DNA of 28,748 nucleotides, taken from VFZP01 sp043755595 (GTDB lineage: Bacteria > Acidobacteriota > Terriglobia > Bryobacterales > Bryobacteraceae). A program made the position numbers and the translations under genes. The stretch lies in NCBI GenBank assembly GCA_043755595.1, contig JAYUSQ010000008.1:1-28748 (forward strand), in the 5' to 3' direction. This document shows, piece after piece, positions 14,544 through 21,991 of the stretch. The first letter of the stretch is position 1. Each line of letters starts with the position of its first letter. Below the pieces are notes generated by a model. The model made no database searches, was not told the DNA's origin, and saw only the letters and a program-made list of their open reading frames with translations.

Positions 14544-14919
14544 TTGTGGTTTTACTCCGGTCTGAAAGTGAATCTGTCAACGTCCGACTCAACCAATTGC
14601 GCTTTATCGCCAGGGCAATCTCGCGGAAAGGTACGATCTTTTCCTTTGCGAAGCCGTGCGAGACCACCACCACCGCCTTGCCAACAAAGAAGTACAGCAT
14701 TCGATAATGGACCCCTTGATAGCTTGCACGAAGTTCGTAGATACCGTCCCTTAGGATGTCCGCCTCTGGCCGCCTCAATTCTTGCCCAAGCTCAGCCAAA
14801 CGGTCGATACGTCCAGTACATTTCGCTTGCTCTTTAAATGGAAGCGACTTCAGCCATTCTACGAGTGGGGCTGAATCGCTTGTTGGCTCTCGGAAGAACA
14901 AGACGTCGGTCTTGGCCAA
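14497..14919 (-). CDS. higB: HigB/Gp49-like RelE-family toxin, C-terminal frameshift
   Basis: A Gp49-like RelE-superfamily toxin, expected to be an mRNA-cleaving interferase. Residues 1-106 match the family well: VEWLKSLPFKEQAKCTGRIDRLAELG, LRRPEADILRDGIYELRASYQGVHYRMLYFFVGKAVVVVSHGF and KEKIVPFREIALAIKR. After that the frame looks wrong. If one A is restored near 14596, the product would end ESDVDRFTFRPE with TAA at 14554-14552, exactly like normal family members. As it stands the tail is 30 unrelated residues overlapping higA. The start is TTG 14919. The catalytic body is intact, so activity is uncertain rather than excluded. Confidence 0.75.
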   Translation of the reverse strand: MAKTDVLFFREPTSDSAPLVEWLKSLPFKEQAKCTGRIDRLAELGQELRRPEADILRDGIYELRASYQGVHYRMLYFFVGKAVVVVSHGFAKEKIVPFREIALAIKRNWLSRTLTDSLSDRSKTTSGTKTIPLFSLAVSI

Positions 14920-14940
14920 ATCAATTCTCGCGTACGGTTC

Positions 14941-14975
14941 TCAGTTTTGTGAACTGACTTCAAAGTAGCACTTTG
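14941..14975. promoter_or_regulatory. Tandem palindromes upstream of higBA (candidate operators)
   Basis: TCAGTT (14941-14946) and AACTGA (14952-14957) form one inverted repeat; CAAAGT (14961-14966) and ACTTTG (14970-14975) form a second with centre AGC. They start 21 bases upstream of the toxin start. HigA-type antitoxins are known to repress through palindromes at such positions; binding here is inferred. Confidence 0.5.
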
Positions 14976-15006
14976 TAGAGATGCGCGCAAATCAACGACA
15001 GGGCGT

Positions 15007-15905
15007 CTATTCCTCGGCGAAGAAATCCGGGTCAACTCTCAAGAGCGGGTAAGAACGAACTGGCGATACGCCTACCGAATAGTCGACCATCAGATTCGCA
15101 AGGGTCAGCCCATCGATCAGGATTTTTGAATCGATCTTTTCCACATAGTCCTTAGCTTCCTTTGAGAAGGACGACGTCGTGATAAAGACTCCTTTTCGCG
15201 CCCGATGGCCTTGCAAGGCGCCTGCGAATTTTTGAATCTCTGGGCGGCCGACCGAACCTTCCCAACGCTTGGCCTGAATGTAGATGACATCCAGCCCGAG
15301 GCGGTCTTCCTTGATAATGCCGTCGATGCCGCCATCGCCGCTCTTCCCGACGGCCTGCCCAGCATCCCGAAAGCTGCCCCCGTATCCCATCCCCACGAGT
15401 AACTTTACAACCAGGCGCTCGAAGAATTCTGGAGAGGCCGACATTACCCGTTGAAGCAAGTCGGATTCCCAGCCAGTCCGCAGTCTTTGATACGCGTCTT
15501 CCAGCGCCTCCTCGGGTGTGGTTGTCTCAGCATTTTGCGCGGAAGAAACAGAATTTTCCCGCTTGCCGAGCGCACGGAACTCCTGGAATTCCGGGAATTC
15601 ATCCAAAAATTAACGTCGATCCGTGGTGGATTCCGGGCAAGAACCGTCTTTCCACGCTCTGATAGCTGGAAGTAGCTGCGCCTGGTCTGGTCGATCAAGC
15701 CGGCTTTTTTTAAGTAGGTCTTGGCTCACCCAACCCGATTGCCAATGACCGTGCTGGCTCCGCTGGGCAGCATCTTCTCGCGCTCTTCGGGCGAGAGGAA
15801 AAACTCAGCGGAGATCGCCTCTACGGCCTCCGCTGCTGACCGCTCCCGGCCATCGCCAAGGTAGCGAAGCAGTGGCAGCATGACAGTCTGATAGTCGGGG
15901 ATCAT
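15007..15905 (-). pseudogene. mrr: Mrr-type restriction endonuclease, disrupted
   Basis: The full gene can be followed but is broken twice. The N-terminal winged-helix domain (from ATG 15905, after AAGGAG) reads MIPDYQTVMLPLLRYLGDG to GNRVG, then a TGA at 15728-15726 replaces the Trp expected in RVGWAK. The same frame goes on as KTYLKKAGLIDQTRRSYFQLSERG to PPRIDVNF, where one T is missing in a T-run (15605-15609). The next frame continues LDEFPEFQEFR and the C-terminal catalytic domain ERLVVKLLVGMGYGG, GDGGIDGII, IYIQAKRW (Asp then QxK), ending at 15007. The enzyme would cut modified DNA. The catalytic domain survives intact; the DNA-recognition half is separated from it. Confidence 0.88.
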
Positions 15906-15939
15906 TGGGCTGCTTTCTCCTTGCAATCACTATCTTCAG

Positions 15940-16764
15940 CTAGTTGGCGGGAAACACCCGCCGCCGCGCCAAGTCGAATCGGTCGCCCGGATTGAGAAAG
16001 TAGTAACGCGGCTCGCCCGCCCCGAGCGGTTTGTACTTGCGGTCGTAGATAGCTACTTTGCTCAAGCCGATCACTTCGAACCGATCCGCCTCCACGACAA
16101 TCGCGGTGTTTTCGTCGATTCCGATTCCGAGCAAATCCCGATGACGTTCGATCACGGCCAGCAGATCGCGCTCGCGCTTGCGGGTGAGTAAATGCTGATC
16201 GATGGCCACGCCGCGCAGATAGCCGAAGCCTACTTCGTAACCCGGCGCCATCATGACTTCGTTGCCCTCGCGTGCGCCCCGGACCAGATACGATCCCTGA
16301 ATTGTCGCGCCGGCGGAAGAGCCCGCGATCACGCCGCCGCGAGTCAAAACCGCTTCGAACTCCCGCTGCGTGCGCGTGCCCAGAAACGAATCGACCAAAC
16401 GCCACTGCCGGCCGCCGCCGAAAAAAACTCCGCGCGCGCGAGCGACACGCCCCGCGAACTCCACTGAATCCGCTTCGCGCCGATCGCGCGTATGCAGGAT
16501 CTCAAGATTCCGGCAACCAGCACGCCGCAGAAAGTTTGCGCTCGAATCCGCCGGACCATAGTGTGGATTATCCCCCGCCGTCGGGACGTACAAAATCGGC
16601 GCGTCGCCTCCTCCTGCCGCCTCGATGAACCGCTTCAGAATGACCGCGTCGAGATTGCCGCCGCCGATTACGATCAGCGTGCCCTTGGACGGTCCGACCT
16701 TGGAAGCTTCCGCCGCTACCGCCGCAGCGGCTATGCCGGCGAAGGTGCGGCGTGTCATCTTCAC
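15940..16764 (-). CDS. Cyanophycinase-like peptidase (S51 family), Tat-exported
   Basis: A 274-residue product. MKMTRRTFAG with an Ala-rich stretch is a twin-arginine signal. The S51 fold follows: GTLIVIGGGNLDAVI, a YVPTAGDNPHYG strand, GVFFGGGRQWRLVD (Gln120 in the substrate pocket), the nucleophile motif IAGSSAGA (Ser150), IDQHLLTRKRERDLL and GIGIDENTAIVV. Cyanophycinases cut beta-aspartyl-arginine peptides. The export signal suggests scavenging of external polymer or related peptides. GTG 16764 overlaps the rocA stop (GTGA); ATG 16758 two codons later is an alternative. It is the last gene of an apparent YtxH-rocA operon. Confidence 0.88.
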   Translation of the reverse strand: MKMTRRTFAGIAAAAVAAEASKVGPSKGTLIVIGGGNLDAVILKRFIEAAGGGDAPILYVPTAGDNPHYGPADSSANFLRRAGCRNLEILHTRDRREADSVEFAGRVARARGVFFGGGRQWRLVDSFLGTRTQREFEAVLTRGGVIAGSSAGATIQGSYLVRGAREGNEVMMAPGYEVGFGYLRGVAIDQHLLTRKRERDLLAVIERHRDLLGIGIDENTAIVVEADRFEVIGLSKVAIYDRKYKPLGAGEPRYYFLNPGDRFDLARRRVFPAN

Positions 16765-18311
16765 GGCAGCTTTTCGGCGATCGACTTGGCTTGCAGGAAT
16801 TGCAGAAGATACTCAGGCCCGCCAGCCTTCGAATCCGTGCCCGACATGTTGAAGCCGCCGAACGGGTGCGCGCCGACCATCGCGCCGGTACACTTGCGAT
16901 TGAGATAAAGGTTGCCGACGTGAAAGCGGTCCGAGGCGGCGTCAAGCTTAACGCGGTTGGCCGAGTATACCGCGCCGGTCAGACCGTAGACCGAATCATT
17001 GGCAAGCGCCAGCGCATGCTCGAAATCGCGAGCTTTGGTGACCGCCAAGACAGGGCCGAAAATTTCTTCCTGGAAAATCGGCGCCGTCGATTCAACGTCC
17101 GCGATGATAGTGGGTTCGATGAAATAACCCGCACCTGGGGCCGGTCCGCCACCAGCCATAAGCCGTCCTTCCTTTAGGCCCTGCTCGACGTGACCGAGAA
17201 TCGAACGACGGGCTCTGTCGTTGATGACCGGGCCGATGTTGACACTGGGATCTTCGGGCGCGCCGATCGTCAAACGCGCCGTGTGCGCGACGATCATCTG
17301 GAGGAACCGATCATAAACCGACGCGTCGACAATCGCGCGTGAGCATGCCGAACACTTCTGTCCCTGGTAGCCAAAAGCGGCTGCGACGACGCCCTTCGCG
17401 GCAGCTTCGAGATCGCTTTCCCAATCCACGATGATGGCGTCCTTGCCGCCCATTTCCGCAATCACCCGCTTGATCCATCGCTGGCCGGGTTGATGCTGGG
17501 CTGCCAGCGCGTTGACGCGCAGACCGACGTCGCGCGAACCGGTGAAGGAGACGAAGCGCGTCAACGGGTGCTTCACAAGGGCGTCGCCCACCGCCGCGCC
17601 GCTGCCGGGGAGAAACGCCACACTATCGGGCGGGAACCCAGCTTCGAGCAACACTTCAACGAACTTGGCGGCGACCGTGGGGGTGTCGCTGGACGGTTTG
17701 ATCACCACCGTGTTGCCCGCGACCAGCGCCGCCGTAGCCATCCCGGCCAGAATCGCGAGGGGGAAATTCCAAGGCGGAATGATGACACCGACACCTAGCG
17801 GGAGGTACCGGGACACGCCGCGCTCGCCCGGCAATTGCACCAACGGATCTGGCGTGTGCCAGCGCAACATCTGGCGCGCGTAGTAGTCGCAAAAATCGAT
17901 GGCCTCAGCCGTCTCGGCTTCCGCCTCGATCCATGTTTTGCCGGCTTCGAAAATCAGCCAGGCATTGAACTCGGCTTTGCGTTGCCGAAGAATCGCGGCC
18001 ACGGCAAACAGCAGCTCCGCGCGACGCTCAGCAGCCGTGCGGCTCCAGGAGGCAAAAGCGCCGTGGGCCGATTCGATCGCGCGGCCAGCCATCTCGGGCG
18101 TGCTGCGGCAATGGTGGCCCACAGGCTGACTGGGCCGCGCGGGATTCCACGAAGCGAACTCCGACCCAGCCGCGCACTCGGCTCCAGCAAGGCGGCTTGC
18201 ATAAACACGTCCCAACTGCGCCCTTACCGAATCCAACGCGGCCTGTTGGGCAGCGCGCGCCGCAGGCTGAGCGAAGTCCGCGTATGGCTCGTTGACAAAG
18301 GGGGCGAGCAC
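16761..18311 (-). CDS. rocA: L-glutamate gamma-semialdehyde dehydrogenase
   Basis: A 516-residue aldehyde dehydrogenase oxidising glutamate semialdehyde to glutamate with NAD, the last step of proline and arginine degradation. It resembles the RocA/PruA branch: an N-terminus LAPFVNEPYADF, the cofactor motif GVGVIIPPWNFPLAI, NTVVIKPSSDTP, FTGSRDVG, general base Glu286 in EMGGKDA, catalytic Cys320 in GYQGQKCSACSR and the C-terminal PFGGFNMSGTDSKAGG. The frame is open further upstream to 18446, but those residues overlap the YtxH gene and do not fit; GTG 18311 gives the usual family start and length. It begins seven bases after the YtxH stop and overlaps the cyanophycinase-like start. Confidence 0.93.
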   Translation of the reverse strand: MLAPFVNEPYADFAQPAARAAQQAALDSVRAQLGRVYASRLAGAECAAGSEFASWNPARPSQPVGHHCRSTPEMAGRAIESAHGAFASWSRTAAERRAELLFAVAAILRQRKAEFNAWLIFEAGKTWIEAEAETAEAIDFCDYYARQMLRWHTPDPLVQLPGERGVSRYLPLGVGVIIPPWNFPLAILAGMATAALVAGNTVVIKPSSDTPTVAAKFVEVLLEAGFPPDSVAFLPGSGAAVGDALVKHPLTRFVSFTGSRDVGLRVNALAAQHQPGQRWIKRVIAEMGGKDAIIVDWESDLEAAAKGVVAAAFGYQGQKCSACSRAIVDASVYDRFLQMIVAHTARLTIGAPEDPSVNIGPVINDRARRSILGHVEQGLKEGRLMAGGGPAPGAGYFIEPTIIADVESTAPIFQEEIFGPVLAVTKARDFEHALALANDSVYGLTGAVYSANRVKLDAASDRFHVGNLYLNRKCTGAMVGAHPFGGFNMSGTDSKAGGPEYLLQFLQAKSIAEKLP

Positions 18312-18318
18312 GGCCCTG

Positions 18319-18588
18319 TTAGCCTTGCGCCATGCGGCGGCCGCGGTCGAAAATCTCTGCGGCTTCGTCGGCGAGGCGTTTGCCTTTTTCGAAGAGGTCA
18401 CGGCCCTTACCGGCCAGATCGCGGCCCGTGTCCCCGATCGATTCACGGCCTTCGGAAGCTTTCGCTTTGATGCGCTGCCGGGTCTCCGCTCCCGATTGGG
18501 GCGCGAATAACAAGGCTACGGTTGCTCCGACGGCCGCTCCAGCTAGGAACCATACGACGGGGGAACTATCTTGGTTTTCCATGTCCAT
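18319..18588 (-). CDS. YtxH-domain small membrane protein
   Basis: An 89-residue protein. After a short N-terminus comes one membrane span with the YtxH signature (VVWFLAGAAVGATVALLFAPQSGAETR, about residues 11-37), then a charged helical tail with Lys/Glu/Arg repeats. The family is linked to stress responses in some bacteria, without a defined activity. Two starts are possible: ATG 18588 directly after a TACAAT box, or ATG 18582 six bases after it, which would be leaderless. It is first in a run with rocA and the cyanophycinase-like gene. Confidence 0.8.
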   Translation of the reverse strand: MDMENQDSSPVVWFLAGAAVGATVALLFAPQSGAETRQRIKAKASEGRESIGDTGRDLAGKGRDLFEKGKRLADEAAEIFDRGRRMAQG

Positions 18589-18594
18589 ATTGTA
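18589..18594 (-). promoter_or_regulatory. -10 box (TACAAT) abutting the YtxH start
   Basis: TACAAT on the minus strand touches ATG 18588 and lies 6 bases before ATG 18582. A start of transcription 6-7 bases downstream would make ATG 18582 the real, leaderless start. Confidence 0.5.
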
Positions 18595-18614
18595 CGGGAT
18601 GGACACTTGAAGCT

Positions 18615-18740
18615 CTAGGTGCTCAGATTGAAGGGATCCGGGGTCCACTTCAGATTGTGGGTGTCGCCCAGTTTCAAATAGGTTCCCGATTGAAACGGAA
18701 TGGCCGGTAGCAGAGGGGCCAGTGTGCTGGTGGCGCCACT
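18615..18740 (-). pseudogene. C-terminal fragment of an unrecognised gene
   Basis: A minus-strand frame ending with TAG at 18617-18615 encodes a coding-like tail: LLPAIPFQSGTYLKLGD then THNLKWTPDPFNLST. The composition is unlike random frames, but upstream the frame loses any likeness to protein. I do not recognise the family. It looks like the last 35-40 codons of a deleted gene. The 5' limit given is approximate. Confidence 0.4.
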
Positions 18741-18816
18741 GCGGAACTGGCTATCCCGAATCGCCGGCGAGACGCGAGCGCGAGGGCAGCGGGTCAATGT
18801 ATCCGTCTAACGCGTT

Positions 18817-18844
18817 TCGGGCGCCGAGCGCCCGAGCTTTTTTT
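18817..18844 (+). terminator. Strong rho-independent terminator on the plus strand
   Basis: TCGGGCGC (18817-18824), loop CGA, GCGCCCGA (18828-18835), then GC and seven T. On the plus strand this is a textbook intrinsic terminator; on the minus strand no T-run follows the stem. No plus-strand gene lies upstream within 4 kb. Confidence 0.75.
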
Positions 18845-18979
18845 GGCACTGCAGATTGGCGGCGCCAAAGTTCGGATGTGTATAGGCCGATGACGGCAAT
18901 GGGAGGGACGCCTTCCAGCGGGAAATCACCCGCCCCGGAAGTGCATGGAGCAGCGCTTGAACCAGTCTGACGTCCTCGG

Positions 18980-19096
18980 CTAGATTGACTTGGGCACGAA
19001 GACACCGGCCGCCGCCAGCCGCAGAAGCGTATCGGCGAGAGGCATCGGCACGAGCACACAGGCATCAAGCAGCGCCGTGCGGGATGTCGTCACCAC
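18980..19096 (-). pseudogene. PIN-domain toxin, N-terminal remnant
   Basis: From GTG 19096 the frame reads TSRTALLDACVLVPMPLAD then TLLRLAAAGVF and stops at TAG 18982-18980 after 38 residues. This is the N-terminus of a PilT-type PIN toxin (ALLDANVL with the first catalytic Asp, then PLRDLLLRLAEAGLF in typical members). The rest of the domain with the other acidic residues is missing. The GTG overlaps the TAG of the antitoxin remnant upstream (GTAG on the sequence), the coupling seen in intact pairs. It is inactive. Confidence 0.65.
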
Positions 19097-19364
19097 TACC
19101 GTGAGTTCGACTCGGCGGGCAAGTTACGGTCATAGAGACCGAGAGCGTAGGCTTCCCGCGCCAACTCATCCAGCGCCTGCATGCGCTCGATCGCATCCTG
19201 GTCGGCTAGTGCCGGGAACAGAGTAACCTTCTGTCCGGCTGCCATGAGATGGACGACTGACCGCAACAACGCTTGCACGGAGGGCACAGATCCACACGTT
19301 CTCCGCTGGCGCTCAGATCGGCAACGTGCTCGGGCGGGAGAGAGGCCGGATCCAGGATCGTCAT
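19096..19364 (-). pseudogene. Excisionase-type antitoxin, frameshifted and internally deleted
   Basis: From ATG 19364 one frame reads MTILDPASLPPEHVADLSAS then GERVDLCP; after a one-base slip near 19287 the next frame continues PSVQALLRSVVHLMAAGQKV then TLFPALADQD, and later ERMQALDELAREAYALGLYD. In the intact family a helix-turn-helix of about 45 residues lies between VTLFPA and the final helix; here it is missing. So the gene carries a frameshift and has lost its DNA-binding domain. The partner is the PIN remnant right after it. A TATACT box stands eight bases before the ATG. Family assignment rests on remembered patterns of antitoxin/PIN pairs. Confidence 0.6.
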
Positions 19365-19372
19365 ACGACTTC

Positions 19373-19378
19373 AGTATA
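19373..19378 (-). promoter_or_regulatory. -10 box (TATACT) of the dead antitoxin gene
   Basis: TATACT on the minus strand lies 8 bases before ATG 19364, the same architecture as galU. Confidence 0.45.
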
Positions 19379-19413
19379 GTCCGCAAGATCCGTACAGACT
19401 TTCTTGCATCACG

Positions 19414-20805
19414 TCAAGCCACCGGCGGCGTAGAGCGGCTGAATTCCATCGCATCTTCCAGCGCCGCCCCGACCCATAATATGGTCGCTTCGTCGAACGG
19501 CCGGCCGATGATCTGTGCGCCGATCGGCAGTTGGTCGCTCGTGAAGCCGCAGGGGACCGAAAGCGCCGGCAGCCCGAGTAAGTTGATGGCGCGGACAAAG
19601 CGCGTTGACGCCAGACGCGTATCTTCCATGACGCCGCCGAGGTCCACTTCGGTTTGCCCGATCCTCGGCGCAGGGTTCGGCGAAGTGGGGGTCAGTAGCA
19701 CGTCGCAGTGTTCGAAAACCTTCGCGAATTCACGTTGCCAAACGCGGCGTAACCGCTGAGCGTTGACATAGTCGGTCGCAGGTAGGAGCCGGCCCTGGTC
19801 AAACATCGCCAGAACATCGGGGCCAAATTGGGAGCGGTCACCGAGATAGGGCGACATCACTGCGGCAGCTTCGCTGAGTAAGACGACGCGCGCCACCGCA
19901 TTTACTTCGGCCATGTCGGGCACTCGGACTGGCGCCAGTTGCGCGCCGAGATCGGCAGCGACCTTGTGTAGATTTTCCATGGCCGCCGCGATGTCCGGGT
20001 GCAGGCGTTCGTTATAGAAATTCTCAGGCACTCCGAGGCGCAGATCCTTGATCGCCACTCGGCCGGGCACATAGTTGCCGACGGGCGCTTTGCTGGAAGA
20101 GTCGTCACGCGGATCGTAACCGGCCAGCACCTGCAGCACGGCGGCTGAGTCACGCACGGTAGGAGTCAGCGGGCCCATATGATCGAGCGTGAAATCCAGC
20201 GGCAACACGCCGTATCGGCTCACACGTCCGGTGGTCGGCTTCAACCCGACACAGCCGCAGAAGGCCGCCGGTATCCGGATCGATCCACCAGTGTCGCTAC
20301 CCATCGCCATAAAAACGCTACGCGCCGCCACCGCCGCGCCCGATCCGCCGCTGGACCCGCCGGGGACGTGGCTGACGTTCCAGGGATTGCGCACCGGGCC
20401 GTAGTGGGGATTGTTGGATGTGACGCCGTAAGCAAGCTCATGCATATGCGTCTTGCCCACGATCACCGCGCCTGCGTCCTGCAGCTTCTCCACGACAGCC
20501 GAGTCGTAGTCAGGCACATGATCGGCGAACAGCAGCGACCCGCAGGTGGTCTTCACTCCCTTGGTGCAGAAGACGTCTTTCACGGCGATAGGCACGCCGT
20601 GGAGCAAGCCGCGCCGATGGCCGCGCCGCAACTCTTCGTCAAGCTGCCGCGCGCGCTCCAAAGCTGCTTCGCCCATCATCGCCAGGAAATAGTTGAGGCG
20701 CGGTTGAAGCCGTTCGATTGAGGCGAGCGATTCGCGCGTCAACTCGGCCGAAGAGACTCTGCCTTCGCGCAGCGCCGTGGCCGCTTCGAGCAATGAGCTG
20801 ATCAT
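19414..20805 (-). CDS. Amidase, GatA/AtzE-like
   Basis: A 463-residue amidase-signature enzyme. The Ser-cisSer-Lys triad is complete: Lys76 in GVPIAVKD, cis-Ser151 in PGGSSGGSGAAVA and nucleophile Ser175 in SDTGGSIRIPA, with the 24-residue gap between the serines seen in GatA. Other signatures are GKTHMHELAYG and GLKPTTGRVSRYGV. It hydrolyses amides; the substrate is not evident. ATG 20805 overlaps the stop of a 60-residue gene as ATGA. That partner resembles the small subunits of GatA/AtzE-type enzymes, and no GatB is present, so a stand-alone amidohydrolase such as AtzE is more likely than the tRNA amidotransferase. Confidence 0.9.
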   Translation of the reverse strand: MISSLLEAATALREGRVSSAELTRESLASIERLQPRLNYFLAMMGEAALERARQLDEELRRGHRRGLLHGVPIAVKDVFCTKGVKTTCGSLLFADHVPDYDSAVVEKLQDAGAVIVGKTHMHELAYGVTSNNPHYGPVRNPWNVSHVPGGSSGGSGAAVAARSVFMAMGSDTGGSIRIPAAFCGCVGLKPTTGRVSRYGVLPLDFTLDHMGPLTPTVRDSAAVLQVLAGYDPRDDSSSKAPVGNYVPGRVAIKDLRLGVPENFYNERLHPDIAAAMENLHKVAADLGAQLAPVRVPDMAEVNAVARVVLLSEAAAVMSPYLGDRSQFGPDVLAMFDQGRLLPATDYVNAQRLRRVWQREFAKVFEHCDVLLTPTSPNPAPRIGQTEVDLGGVMEDTRLASTRFVRAINLLGLPALSVPCGFTSDQLPIGAQIIGRPFDEATILWVGAALEDAMEFSRSTPPVA

Positions 20806-20984
20806 GCTTCTTTTTCTCTCGCCACTAGCAGCACATAAGCGGGTTCGATTTCGAGCGGCAGTTTGGCAACCTGCGGCTGGAACGCCGCTTCCAGCGCGTC
20901 GAGCGAGGTTATGATCTTCTCCAGCTGTTCCGGGGGAACATCGGGGGCAAACGCCGCAGCGGCGGCCTTCCAATCGCGAGGCAT
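20802..20984 (-). CDS. Small GatC/AtzG-like (DUF4089-type) amidase partner
   Basis: A 60-residue protein: PRDWKAAAAAFAPDVPPEQL, then EKIITSLDALEAAFQPQVAKL, then PLEIEPAYVLLVAREKEA. The LDALEAAFQPQVAKLP / EPAYVL pattern matches small partner subunits that wrap around amidase-signature enzymes (GatC, AtzG). It overlaps the amidase by four bases (ATGA), which fits a two-subunit enzyme. ATG 20984 was chosen; a start at ATG 21020 would add 12 residues but would lie beyond the TAGAAT box at 21003-20998. Confidence 0.6.
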   Translation of the reverse strand: MPRDWKAAAAAFAPDVPPEQLEKIITSLDALEAAFQPQVAKLPLEIEPAYVLLVAREKEA

Positions 20985-20996
20985 AGGGTAGGAAGC

Positions 20997-21003
20997 TATT
21001 CTA
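20997..21003. promoter_or_regulatory. Overlapping divergent -10 boxes
   Basis: TATTCT (20997-21002, plus) lies 16 bases before the GH5 start; TAGAAT (21003-20998, minus) lies 13 bases before ATG 20984. The two possible -10 boxes use nearly the same base pairs, so the promoters would exclude each other. Confidence 0.35.
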
Positions 21004-21018
21004 TCGAAGTAACCCTGC

Positions 21019-21984
21019 ATGAATGGCGAACTCTCACACGGCTTGGCGCGGCTGACCGCGTTAGGGAATCGAATTGTCGATGCGCGCACGGGCGAGGCGA
21101 AGCTGTTGCGCGGCCTGAATCGCTCGGGCCTTGAATATACCGACCCCGACGAAGAAGGCTTTCTTTCAAACGCCGGCATCTCACATTTCGAGATCCGTTG
21201 GCTGGCGGGCGAGTGGAAATGCAACATCCTCCGGCTGCCGATCAATCAGGATTTTGCGCTGCGCGGGCGTGGCGCGCATGACGCCGAAGTGTATTTGCGC
21301 GACCTCGATCGCGTGATCTCCTGGGCGTCGCGTTATGGCTGTTATACGCTGCTGGATCTGCAGTGGCTGGACGCCGACAATCCGTTCGGGCCCAATCGGC
21401 AATTCGTGCCGCCGTTGCCTAACCCCGATTCGCCCCGCATGTGGCAGACGCTTGGGCGGCGGTATCGCGATGAACCGGCGGTGTCGTTCGACATCCTGAA
21501 TGAGCCGCACGATCGTGAGTTGATCGATCCGCATCGCCTTTGGAAACCCGATGGCGCCCAGTATCCGGCGCTGCATCGGCGCGTATCGATGGCAGAGTGG
21601 AAGCCGTGGGCGCGCGTGCTGATCGATGCGATTCGCGCCGAGGCTCCGGAGGCGCTGATCTTTGTGTCGGGCACGAATTGGGGTTACGATCTGCGCGGGT
21701 TTCCGCTCGATCGCGCGAATCTGGTTTACTCGACGCATGTTTACGAGAACAAGGGCGCGCAATGGGAAGAGTGCTTCGGGGCATTGGCGCGCGTGCATCC
21801 GGTCTTTGCGGCCGAGTGGGGCGGCAATGAATATCAACTTGATTGGGGACGCCGGCTTTCGACGTACTTCGATCAGCTTGGGATTGGTTGGACGGCCTGG
21901 AGTTGGTCCGACTGGCCGCATATGATGACGCGGTTTGAGCCCACGCGCTTCGGCTCTTTGGTGCATGAGGCGCTACGAGGATAA
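21019..21984 (+). CDS. Glycoside hydrolase family 5 (cellulase-like)
   Basis: A 321-residue TIM-barrel hydrolase. The GH5 landmarks are in order: RGLNRSGLEY, NILRLPINQDF (Arg72), LLDLQW, FDILNEPHD with the acid/base Glu162 in NEP, YSTHVYENKG (His240, Tyr242), FAAEWGGNE with the nucleophile Glu266 and the aromatic TAWSWSDWPH. It would cleave beta-1,4-linked glucans or related sugars. No signal peptide is visible, which is odd for a polymer-degrading enzyme; it may act on small imported sugars, or the export signal may be lost. The DUF1080 gene follows seven bases after its stop. Confidence 0.9.
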   Translation: MNGELSHGLARLTALGNRIVDARTGEAKLLRGLNRSGLEYTDPDEEGFLSNAGISHFEIRWLAGEWKCNILRLPINQDFALRGRGAHDAEVYLRDLDRVISWASRYGCYTLLDLQWLDADNPFGPNRQFVPPLPNPDSPRMWQTLGRRYRDEPAVSFDILNEPHDRELIDPHRLWKPDGAQYPALHRRVSMAEWKPWARVLIDAIRAEAPEALIFVSGTNWGYDLRGFPLDRANLVYSTHVYENKGAQWEECFGALARVHPVFAAEWGGNEYQLDWGRRLSTYFDQLGIGWTAWSWSDWPHMMTRFEPTRFGSLVHEALRG

Positions 21985-21991
21985 TGATCCC

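Noticed and set aside
16761..18446. 561-residue form of the RocA enzyme
   Set aside because: The first 45 residues overlap the YtxH gene in another frame; GTG 18311 gives the family length.
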